This document shows, piece after piece, positions 55,601 through 62,337 of a stretch of 64,000 nucleotides of DNA (position 1 is the first letter of the stretch; each line of letters opens with the position of its first letter). A program made the position numbers and the translations under genes. Source of the DNA: JACCZX01 sp963710675 (GTDB lineage Bacteria; Pseudomonadota; Gammaproteobacteria; Burkholderiales; Burkholderiaceae_F); NCBI GenBank assembly GCA_963710675.1, contig CAVQBE010000002.1, forward strand, positions 294,977-358,976, in the 5' to 3' direction. The notes beneath the pieces were generated by a model. It made no database searches. It had not been told where the DNA came from and worked only from the letters and a program-made list of their open reading frames with translations.

Positions 55601-56182
55601 GACACGCGTCAGGTTGTCGCGCGTGTCGGCCAGGCGGTTTTCGGTTTCGCGACGGCGCTCCTTGTACTTCGAAACGCCGGCTGCTTCCTCGAGGAAGATG
55701 CGCAGCTCTTCCGGCCGCGCCTCGACGATGCGCGAGATCATGCCCTGTCCGATGATCGCGTACGCGCGCGGTCCGAGCCCGGTGCCGAGAAACATGTCGT
55801 GCACGTCGCGCCGGCGCACGTTCTGGTTGTTGATGTAATAGCTCGACGAACCGTCGCGCGTCAGCACACGCTTGACCGAGATGTCGGCGTACTGCGCCCA
55901 CGCGCCTCCTATCCTGCCCTCGTCGTTGTCGAACGCAAGCTCGACGCTGGCGCGGCCGGCCGGCTTGCGATCGCCCGAGCCGTTGAAAATCACATCCTGC
56001 ATCGATTCGCCGCGAAGCTCGGCCGCCTTGCTCTCGCCAAGCACCCAGCGCACGGCGTCGATCACGTTCGACTTGCCGCAACCGTTCGGACCGACAACCC
56101 CAACAAGCGTGCCGGGTACGTCGATCGGCGTCGGATCGACAAATGACTTAAATCCGGCGAGTCTGATCTGCCGAAGGCGCAC
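52649..56182 (-). CDS. smc: Chromosome segregation protein SMC
   Basis: SMC organises chromosomes with ScpA and ScpB. The 1177-residue product has head Walker A GPNGCGKSNVIDAVRWVLGE (about residues 32-51) and long coiled coils (from about 170 to 500 and 670 to 1000). A hinge lies near 510-660 (GLENLPRLFRKLVVEPGWET and on). The C-terminal head has signature LLSGGEKALTAIALVFALF and Walker B FCLLDEVDAPLDDANTERF. The length is normal and the long frame is unbroken, which is notable given the indels elsewhere. Divergent from queF. Confidence 0.97.
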   Translation of the reverse strand: MRLRQIRLAGFKSFVDPTPIDVPGTLVGVVGPNGCGKSNVIDAVRWVLGESKAAELRGESMQDVIFNGSGDRKPAGRASVELAFDNDEGRIGGAWAQYADISVKRVLTRDGSSSYYINNQNVRRRDVHDMFLGTGLGPRAYAIIGQGMISRIVEARPEELRIFLEEAAGVSKYKERRRETENRLADTRDNLTRVEDIVRELDTQIGKLEQQAAVAQTYRSLQATHDEQQQLLWLTRRREADSERERVTRDVSNRTVALDAHVAELRGAERALEDVRNAHFAASDAVHNAQGAMFEVNAEVSKLESEIRLIAESRTRLSAQIDSLVATRNVRLNEQAELRQRAVELVQAIAEMTQQLEQAIEGVAAHEATLPQLEQTYRTTRDAVTAAQADAALAEQSIEAAAAEQRNADRQLGQLMQRRERLSEEQASIGSPDEAQLAGLKQQLAKNESEMSAHVEAQQQSEANVDRMTEQRQQRLDDRTRQGEALARLEAHLQALKQVQANVEANAKLDPWLRAQGLENLPRLFRKLVVEPGWETAFEAVLRERVQGIEVGKLDTIGGLAADAPPARVAFYSTSGAMASDARNLTQPAGFRRLSELVRTHDAAFAALLADWLANVFVADDLASALSARGELPAGGQFVVKAAHRVSRHDVHFYAADDQASGLLARRLEIENLEREVRAQRLIAEQATAAVARAEADLKSAQQALDAARQDAESRRAQMHVLQLESVRLEELIDRVRHRSRQIGEELQEIEANEREARAQREQADARFEQLDAELSPRQEAVERARLTYEEADRTLRAARDQQRALETARQHCEFALNANREREGDLARGAEMASADAQRLADEISRAEDELKRLDDSGARAGLADWLARRSTAEEALRHARSHLDDFAQQLRVADEKRLTLERDVQPLRDKLTELQLKEQAARLAAEQFASQLVEAGADEVALTAKLTKPPQRAAALQAEITRLAQEIEALGAVNLAALEELTTSRERKSFLDAQSADLTAAITTLEDAIRKIDRETRQMLQQTFDAVNVQFGQLFPKLFGGGEARLIMTGEEILDAGVQVMAQPPGKRNSTIHLLSGGEKALTAIALVFALFKLNPAPFCLLDEVDAPLDDANTERFCRLVESMTDKTQFMFITHNKISMEMAQQLIGVTMQEQGVSRIVAVDIDSAVRLTAEAA

Positions 56183-56267
56183 GTTTCGTCAGGGATGGTG
56201 ATGTGGAGCGCATGCAAGATGCGCAAAGCGTTTCAGTGCAGTCGCCGGTCTTCCGGTTCGATCTTCT

Positions 56268-56273
56268 TATAAT
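56268..56273 (+). promoter_or_regulatory. Candidate -10 box for queF
   Basis: A perfect TATAAT stands 39 bases before the queF ATG. The region 17 bases further upstream has no clear TTGACA-like hexamer. A preQ1 riboswitch fold was looked for in the short leader and not seen. Confidence 0.4.
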
Positions 56274-56311
56274 ACCGTGCAAGCCTGCCTCATTCTTCCG
56301 CGTCATCCTGC

Positions 56312-56725
56312 ATGGCCACACGCCCCGCCAAAATCCTCGAAACTTTCGCCAACCCATCGCCGCAGCGCGATTACTGGGTGCGAATGAAAATTCCCGAGTT
56401 CACATGCCTGTGTCCGTTGACCGGCCAGCCCGACTTCGCAACGATGGTGCTGGACTTCGTTCCCGACAAGCGCAACGTCGAGCTGAAAAGCTTGAAGCTC
56501 TACATGTGGTCGTATCGAAACGAGGGCGCATTTCACGAAGCGGTGACCAATGCCATTTTGGATGATCTGGTCAAGGCAATCGCGCCCCGCTTCATGCGCC
56601 TGACCGCGCACTGGTACGTGCGAGGAGGAATATTCACGACAGTGACAGCCGAGCACCGCAAGAAAGGTTGGAAGCCCGAGTCGTACGTCCCTGTACGCGA
56701 GGAATCGTCCGGCACCTCGAGCTAA
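56312..56725 (+). CDS. queF: NADPH-dependent preQ0 reductase QueF (type I)
   Basis: QueF reduces 7-cyano-7-deazaguanine to preQ1 in queuosine synthesis. The 137-residue product is the short, unimodular form. It has catalytic Cys34 and Asp41 in FTCLCPLTGQPDFATM, the QueF motif VELKSLKLYMWSYRNEGAFH and Glu76 for substrate binding. The gene is divergent from smc with a 130-base gap. Other queuosine genes are not in the window. Confidence 0.95.
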   Translation: MATRPAKILETFANPSPQRDYWVRMKIPEFTCLCPLTGQPDFATMVLDFVPDKRNVELKSLKLYMWSYRNEGAFHEAVTNAILDDLVKAIAPRFMRLTAHWYVRGGIFTTVTAEHRKKGWKPESYVPVREESSGTSS

Positions 56726-56734
56726 AGAGCAGCG

Positions 56735-57927
56735 TTGAACCCCGATCTCGACCGCCTGCATCCGTACCCCTTTGAGCAGCTGCGCCAACTGCTCGCAGGC
56801 ATCAAACCGCCCGTGGGTCTGTCGCCGATCAACCTCTCGATCGGTGAACCGAAGCATGCAACGCCCCCGTTTATTCTTAAGGCGTATGCGAAGGCGCTGC
56901 CGGGAGTCGCAAGCTACCCGCTAACCGCCGGGTTACCGCAGTTGCGCGAAGCGATCGCCGAGTGGGCAGCGCGTCGTTACAGGCTAAAAGCGCTTGACCC
57001 GGCGACGCAGGTATTACCGGTCACCGGCACGCGCGAGGCGCTTTTCTCTTTTGCGCAGACGGTAATTGACCGTACGCGCGACGCGCGAGTGGTCGCACCG
57101 AATCCGTTTTACCAAATCTATGAGGGTGCCGCGTTGCTCGCCGGGGCGAAGCCCATTTATCTGCCGACCATCGCGGACGACGGCTTCCGGATGCGGTTCG
57201 AGACGCTGACAGACGCTGAATGGCGCAACGTTCAGCTGGTTTACGTCTGCTCACCGGGCAATCCGACGGGCCATGTGATGGCGCTCGACGAGTGGAAGCG
57301 ACTGTTCGAGCTCTCAGACCGCTACGGTTTTGTCATTGCGTCGGACGAGTGCTACTCGGAGATCTATTTCAACGAAGGCGAAGCGCCGCTCGGTAGCTTG
57401 CAGGCGGCGGCAAGCTTGGCCGCGATTCTTACGAACGCCTTGTGATGTTCTGCAGCCTGTCGAAGCGATCGAGCGTCCCTGGAATGCGGTCTGGCTTCGT
57501 GGCGGGCGACGCCGATGTGCTACAAAAATTCCTCCTGTATCGCACCTACCATGGCACTGCGATGAGCCTCGCAGTACAACACGCGAGCATCGCTGCGTGG
57601 CAGGATGAGGCGCACGTCGTTGAAAACCGGCGGCTCTACGCACAGAAATTTGAGACGGCCACGCCGATCATCGCCTCGCGGCTTCCATGCTCGATGCCGG
57701 ATGCGGCGTTCTATCTTTGGGCACGCACGCCGATCAGCGACACCGACTATGCGCAGCGTTTGTACGAGCACAGAAATGTGACCGTGCTGCCGGGCAGTTA
57801 TCTGTCGCGTGATACGTGCGCAGGCAATCCGGGCCGTGGCTACGTCAGGATTGCGTTGGTTGCATCGTATGCTGAGGCCATCGATGCCGCCGAGCGCATC
57901 GCTTCTCTCGATCCCGCGAGTTCTTGA
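56735..57927 (+). CDS. dapC: Succinyldiaminopimelate transaminase (frameshifted)
   Basis: DapC, a class I PLP aminotransferase, makes N-succinyl-LL-diaminopimelate in lysine and murein synthesis. From TTG 56735 it begins LHPYPFEQLRQLLAGIKPP with INLSIGEPKHATPPFI. It then has VTGTREALFSFAQTVID, APNPFYQIYEGAALLAGAKP and VYVCSPGNPTGHVM. Near 57419 one missing G in a GG run breaks the frame. The next frame gives GRDSYERLVMFCSLSKRSS with the PLP lysine, then VPGMRSGFVAGD, to TGA at 57925-57927. The restored length is about 397 residues. Position ahead of dapD and dapE supports the assignment over other aminotransferases. Confidence 0.92.
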
Positions 57928-58742
57928 TGAATCTGGAAGCCATAGTCAACGAAGCCCACGAGCAACGCGCCACGCTGAGCGCGTCCTCGGCCCCTCCGGA
58001 AGTGCGTACAGCCGTGGAGCAGACAATCGCTCAGCTTGACGCGGGCACGCTGCGCGTGGCCGAAAAACGCGACGGCAAATGGGTCGTGCACGAGTGGCTG
58101 AAGAAGGCGGTGCTGCTGTCATTCCGGTTAAACGACAACGCGCCGCTGCAAGGCGGCTTCGGCCAGTTCTATGACAAGGTCCCGAACAAGTTCGCAACAT
58201 GGGACGCCGCTGCTTTTGCTCGCTCAGGAGTTCGGGTGGTCCCGCCAGCGGTAGCTCGTCACGGCAGCTTCGTGGCGAAAAATGTCGTAATGATGCCGTC
58301 GTTCGTCAACATCGGCGCGTATGTGGACGAAGGGACGATGGTAGATACGTGGGTCACCGTGGGCTCGTGCGCGCAGATCGGCAAGCACGTGCATTTGTCG
58401 GGCGGTGTCGGCATCGGCGGTGTACTCGAACCACTGCAGGTAAATCCGACGATCATCGAGGACAACTGCTTCATCGGTGCCCGTTCCGAGATCGTCGAAG
58501 GCGTGATCGTCGAGGAGAACTCCGTAATTTCGATGGGCGTCTACATCAGTCAAAGCACGAAGATCTACGACCGTGCAACCGGCGAGGTCAGCTACGGACG
58601 CATACCCGCGGGGTCGGTCGTCGTTTCGGGCAATCTGCCTTCACAGGACGGCAAATACAGCCTTTATTGCGCGGTGATCATCAAGAAGGTGGATGCCCGG
58701 ACCCGCGCGAAAACAGCCATCAACGAGCTACTGCGTGACTAG
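57927..58742 (+). CDS. dapD: Tetrahydrodipicolinate N-succinyltransferase
   Basis: DapD succinylates tetrahydrodipicolinate in the succinylase branch of lysine/DAP synthesis. The 271-residue left-handed beta-helix protein has the family core VRVVPPAVARHGSFVAKNVV, MMPSFVNIGAYVDEGTMVDT and GGVGIGGVLEPLQVNPTIIE. ATG 57927 overlaps the dapC stop codon by one base. Confidence 0.97.
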   Translation: MNLEAIVNEAHEQRATLSASSAPPEVRTAVEQTIAQLDAGTLRVAEKRDGKWVVHEWLKKAVLLSFRLNDNAPLQGGFGQFYDKVPNKFATWDAAAFARSGVRVVPPAVARHGSFVAKNVVMMPSFVNIGAYVDEGTMVDTWVTVGSCAQIGKHVHLSGGVGIGGVLEPLQVNPTIIEDNCFIGARSEIVEGVIVEENSVISMGVYISQSTKIYDRATGEVSYGRIPAGSVVVSGNLPSQDGKYSLYCAVIIKKVDARTRAKTAINELLRD

Positions 58743-58963
58743 AGCCAATGCAAGCCCATTACACGGCCTGCAGTGCTCTGTGGCCTTCATGTATACGCCC
58801 GCCCCTTGAACCGGCCTCGGATCCACTCACGACGATTTTGCAAGCACGTCCACCTCAGCCCATAAATTCGCCCACTTTTCATCCGTTTGGCGGTATGCCA
58901 AGCGCCAATTTCGCGCTTTATCCTTGCCGCTTCGACCTGACGCAGGCTGCATAGGAACTCAGC
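58743..58963 (+). promoter_or_regulatory. Intergenic region with a TTGGC-N5-GCCAA inverted repeat upstream of the PilT/PilU gene
   Basis: These 221 bases carry no convincing gene. A perfect inverted repeat TTGGC, five bases, GCCAA lies at 58887-58901, nested with a second arm pair TTGGCG/CGCCAA ending at 58908. It stands about 60 bases before the start at 58964, a sensible place for an operator, but no regulator is identified. Confidence 0.35.
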
Positions 58964-60103
58964 ATGTCCCTGGAACGCATGTTCAATCTGATGGCCGAAA
59001 AGCAGGCATCGGATCTATTTTTCTCGGTCGGCTCGCCGATCACGATCAAGATCAACGGCGTGTGTGTGCCGATCAATCAGGATCGACTGGCTCCGCAGGC
59101 AATCGTTTCGCTGCTGGCTGAGCGCCTTACCGACGCGCATTTCCGCGAGCTCGAGGATTCGCGCGAGCTGAACATCGGCTTGCCGGTGCAGGGGATCGGC
59201 AGTTTTCGTCTAAGCGCATTCCTGCAGCGCGGTTCCATCTCGGCGGTGATTCGTTTCATTCCGCACGACGTGCCGAAGCTCGACGCGCTGCACCTGCCGG
59301 AAGTGCTGAAAGACCTGATCATGGAGCGGCGCGGCATGATTCTGGTCGTCGGCGCGGCGGGTTCGGGCAAATCGACGACGATTGCATCGATGCTCGATCA
59401 TCGCAACGAGCTGACCACCGGGCACGTGCTGACGTTCGAGGATCCGATCGAGTACCTGTTCCGCAACAAGAAGTCCATCATCAATCAGCGTGAAATCGGC
59501 TCCGACGCGCGGACTTTGCAAGCCGCGCTTCGCAGCGCGATGCGGCAGGCGCCCGACGTGATCTTTATCGGCGAGATCCGCGACCGGGACACGATGAGCG
59601 CGGCGGTCGCCTATTCGATGTCAGGTCACCTTGTCGTGGCCACACTGCATGCAACCAACAGCGCGCACGCGTTGAACCGCGTGATCAGCTTCTATCCTCC
59701 GGAAACGCGCCAGGCCTTGTTTCAGGACATGTCTGTCGCGATCAAGGCCATCGTGTCGCAACGATTGATCCGCTCGAAGCGCGGCGGCCGCGTGCCGTCT
59801 GTCGAAGTGCTGATGAACACCCGGCACATTGCCGACTTGATTGAGCGCGGTGATGTCCCTGCGATCAAGGAAGCGATGGAGCAGAGCCTTGCCCCGGAAA
59901 GCATATCGTTCGAGCAGAGTCTGTATACGCTGATCCAGGCGGACCAGATCACGCGCGAGGATGCGCTTTCCGCTGCCGACTCGCAGAACAACCTGCTCTG
60001 GTTCATCAACAACGCTGGCAAGCCGCTGTCGCCAGCCGAGCGCAAGCAGCGCGCAGAATCGGGTCAGGACGCCTCGTTCTCAGAGTTCACGCTGAACATT
60101 TAG
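58964..60103 (+). CDS. PilT/PilU family type IV pilus ATPase
   Basis: Hexameric secretion-type ATPase that powers pilus retraction. The 379-residue protein has an N-terminal PAS-like domain (MFNLMAEKQASDLFFSVGSP) and Walker A GAAGSGKST (residues 130-138). It has an Asp box (LTFEDPIEYLF), Walker B DVIFIGEIRD and the His box HLVVATLHATNSAHALNR. The C-terminal part is longer and less conserved than PilT and ends SEFTLNI, which leans toward PilU-type accessory motors. It is placed between dapD and dapE without other pilus genes. Regulation is unknown. Confidence 0.85.
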   Translation: MSLERMFNLMAEKQASDLFFSVGSPITIKINGVCVPINQDRLAPQAIVSLLAERLTDAHFRELEDSRELNIGLPVQGIGSFRLSAFLQRGSISAVIRFIPHDVPKLDALHLPEVLKDLIMERRGMILVVGAAGSGKSTTIASMLDHRNELTTGHVLTFEDPIEYLFRNKKSIINQREIGSDARTLQAALRSAMRQAPDVIFIGEIRDRDTMSAAVAYSMSGHLVVATLHATNSAHALNRVISFYPPETRQALFQDMSVAIKAIVSQRLIRSKRGGRVPSVEVLMNTRHIADLIERGDVPAIKEAMEQSLAPESISFEQSLYTLIQADQITREDALSAADSQNNLLWFINNAGKPLSPAERKQRAESGQDASFSEFTLNI

Positions 60104-60148
60104 TCAGCGGCCGAAGCGCTGCCGCTACAATCGCGGCCGCTTCGTCCG

Positions 60149-61276
60149 ATGACTCCCACTCTCGAACTCACCCAGCAGTTGATCGCTCGTCGATCGGTCA
60201 CGCCGATTGACGACGGATGTCAGGCGCTGATTGCCGAACGTTTGCGCCCGGCCGGCTTCGCGGCAGAAACGATCGCGACCAACGGGGTTACGAACGCGTG
60301 GCTGCGTCGCGGCAGTGAAGCTCCGGTGTTCGTATTTGCCGGCCATACCGATGTGGTGCCCTCTGGGCCGCTCGACAAGTGGTCCTCCGACCCGTTCAAG
60401 CCGACGATTCGTAACGGCACGCTGTTCGGGCGCGGAGCCTGCGACATGAAAAGCTCGGTCGCCGCATTTGTCGTCGCCGCGGAACAGTTCGTCAGCGAAC
60501 ATGCAGCGCATCGCGGTTCGATCGCACTGCTGTTGACGTCGGATGAAGAAGGCCCCGCAACCGACGGTACGGCCAAGGTGGTCGAGGCGCTGCGCGCGCG
60601 GGGCGAGAAAATCGATTACTGCATCGTCGGAGAGCCGACGTCGGTCGCTGCATTGGGCGACACGATCAAGAACGGTCGACGCGGATCGCTGTCAGGCCGA
60701 TTGGTCGTCAGCGGCATCCAAGGCCACGTGGCGTACCCGGAGCTCGTCCGCAATCCGGTGCATCAGGTGGCACCGGCACTGGTAGATCTTGCGGCAGAAC
60801 GTTGGGACGACGGTAACGAGTTTTTTCCGCCGACTTCCTTTCAGATTTCAAATGTGCATGCCGGTACCGGCGCGCTGAACGTCGTGCCGGGTATGTGCGA
60901 GATTGATTTCAATCTGCGGTTCGCTCCAGTATCGGACGCTGAATCGCTGATGACGCGCATCGAAAATATCTTGCGCAAGCATGCGCTTGAATTCTCAATT
61001 CAATGGACGCTCGGTGCACGCCCGTTCATGACGCCGCCCGGCGATCTGTCCAGCTCGATCATGCGCGCTATCTCCGAAGTCACCGGCCGCAAGCCCGAGA
61101 TCTCGACGACAGGCGGCACATCGGATGGCCGCTTTATTTCAACGTTCTGTTCGCAGGTTATCGAATTCGGCCCGACCAATGCATCGATCCACAAGATCGA
61201 CGAGCACATTGCGGTTTCCGATCTTGAGCCACTGAAGGACGTGTATCGACGCACACTGGAGCTGCTTCTCGCATAA
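60149..61276 (+). CDS. dapE: Succinyl-diaminopimelate desuccinylase
   Basis: DapE, an M20 di-zinc hydrolase, yields LL-DAP. The 375-residue product has the metal ligands in VFAGHTDVVP (His66, Asp68), GRGACDMKSS (Asp99) and the catalytic Glu pair TSDEEGPATDG (Glu133/Glu134). A dimerisation domain follows, and near the end is the conserved STTGGTSDGRFI segment. It completes dapC-dapD-dapE in this cluster and lies 45 bases after the PilT/PilU gene. Confidence 0.96.
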   Translation: MTPTLELTQQLIARRSVTPIDDGCQALIAERLRPAGFAAETIATNGVTNAWLRRGSEAPVFVFAGHTDVVPSGPLDKWSSDPFKPTIRNGTLFGRGACDMKSSVAAFVVAAEQFVSEHAAHRGSIALLLTSDEEGPATDGTAKVVEALRARGEKIDYCIVGEPTSVAALGDTIKNGRRGSLSGRLVVSGIQGHVAYPELVRNPVHQVAPALVDLAAERWDDGNEFFPPTSFQISNVHAGTGALNVVPGMCEIDFNLRFAPVSDAESLMTRIENILRKHALEFSIQWTLGARPFMTPPGDLSSSIMRAISEVTGRKPEISTTGGTSDGRFISTFCSQVIEFGPTNASIHKIDEHIAVSDLEPLKDVYRRTLELLLA

Positions 61277-61288
61277 CCTCACGAGACG

Positions 61289-62182
61289 ATGACGATCGAC
61301 GCCCAAGCCAACCTGCGCACACTGCGCGACGTCCTGCGCTACGCGGTGACGCGCTTCAATGAGTCGGATCTTGCGTTCGGGCACGGTCAGGCCGATGCAT
61401 TCGAGGAAGCGGCGTTCATCGTGATGAGGACATTGCAGCTGCCGCTGCAGCGTCTCGACTTTTTCGCTGACGCGTATCTGACGCACGGCGAAATCAATGG
61501 TCTGCTGCAGAGCATCGAGCGTCGTGTCAAGAAACGCCTGCCCGCTGCCTACCTGCTGAACGAGGCATGGCTGCAGGGCTACAAGTTTTACGTGGACGAG
61601 CGCGCGATCATCCCGCGCACGTTCATCGCGGAGCTCTTGCGCGACGATTTGCATCCGTGGGTGCAGGACGTCAATGCCATCACCGATGTCCTCGATTTGT
61701 GTACCGGGTCCGGCTGCCTTGCGATCATGGCCGCCGATCTCTTTCCGAGAGCCAAGGTCGATGCCGTTGATAACTCGGCCGAAGCGCTGCAGGTTGCCGC
61801 GCGCAACGTCTCCGACTATCGCTTTGACGATCGCATCACGCTGATCAAGTCCGACCTGTTTGCTGCGTTAACGAGCAAGCGCTACGACCTGATTTTGTGC
61901 AACCCTCCATACGTAACGGACGCGGCAATGGCACGGCTGCCGAAGGAATACGCGCACGAGCCAAAGGTCGCTCTGGCCGGCGGGCCCGATGGTATGAGGC
62001 TCGTCAAGACGATCGTGCGCCAGGCGCGTGGCTACATGAAGCGCGGTGGCGTGCTGATTGTCGAAGTGGGTGACGGCCGAGAGGCGGCTGAAAAATCATT
62101 TGGCGATTTGTCGCTGACTTGGCTGACCACCAGCGCGGGCGACGACATGGTGTTTCTCGCTCACCAAGAGCAGTTGCCTTGA
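61289..62182 (+). CDS. prmB: 50S ribosomal protein L3 glutamine methyltransferase
   Basis: PrmB methylates a glutamine of ribosomal protein L3. The 297-residue protein has the HemK-type N-terminal helical domain, VLDLCTGSGCLAIMAADLFP (SAM motif I) and the glutamine-binding NPPYV motif within LILCNPPYVTDAAM. The dapE-prmB linkage and the length favour PrmB over PrmC. It starts 12 bases after dapE. Confidence 0.93.
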   Translation: MTIDAQANLRTLRDVLRYAVTRFNESDLAFGHGQADAFEEAAFIVMRTLQLPLQRLDFFADAYLTHGEINGLLQSIERRVKKRLPAAYLLNEAWLQGYKFYVDERAIIPRTFIAELLRDDLHPWVQDVNAITDVLDLCTGSGCLAIMAADLFPRAKVDAVDNSAEALQVAARNVSDYRFDDRITLIKSDLFAALTSKRYDLILCNPPYVTDAAMARLPKEYAHEPKVALAGGPDGMRLVKTIVRQARGYMKRGGVLIVEVGDGREAAEKSFGDLSLTWLTTSAGDDMVFLAHQEQLP

Positions 62183-62198
62183 CACGCTCCTCGTGTAC

Positions 62199-62261
62199 GC
62201 GACCGCTGCGCGGTCGCACGTGCACTCGTCGCGATTAGTTAGGCGCGCTCCCTTCGGAGCG
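62199..62261. repeat. GC-rich hairpin pair between prmB and the ABC-F gene
   Basis: A perfect stem GCGACCGC, loop TGC, GCGGTCGC lies at 62199-62217. A second stem CGCTCC, loop CTTC, GGAGCG is at 62246-62261. More alternating CG palindromes reach 62280. No T run follows, so intrinsic termination is unlikely. They may be extragenic repeats or processing sites. Confidence 0.5.
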
Positions 62262-62337
62262 GCCGCGCGTGCGCGCGCGGTATAAAGGCAGCGGTAAAGT
62301 CACTTCGTTTGCCACAGCTTATGTCCTACCTATCGCC

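Noticed and set aside
56183..56311. preQ1 riboswitch upstream of queF
   Set aside because: The leader after the likely start site is under 40 bases and shows no H-type pseudoknot sequence pattern. The gene also uses a plain TATAAT box.
57410..57450. Programmed frameshifting in dapC
   Set aside because: There is no slippery heptamer with downstream structure. A simple missing G in a GG run explains the break, and similar indels occur across the window.
58748..58954. A 68-codon plus-strand frame between dapD and the PilT/PilU gene
   Set aside because: It is Pro/Ser-rich without domain features or a ribosome binding site, and it spans the probable promoter and operator region.
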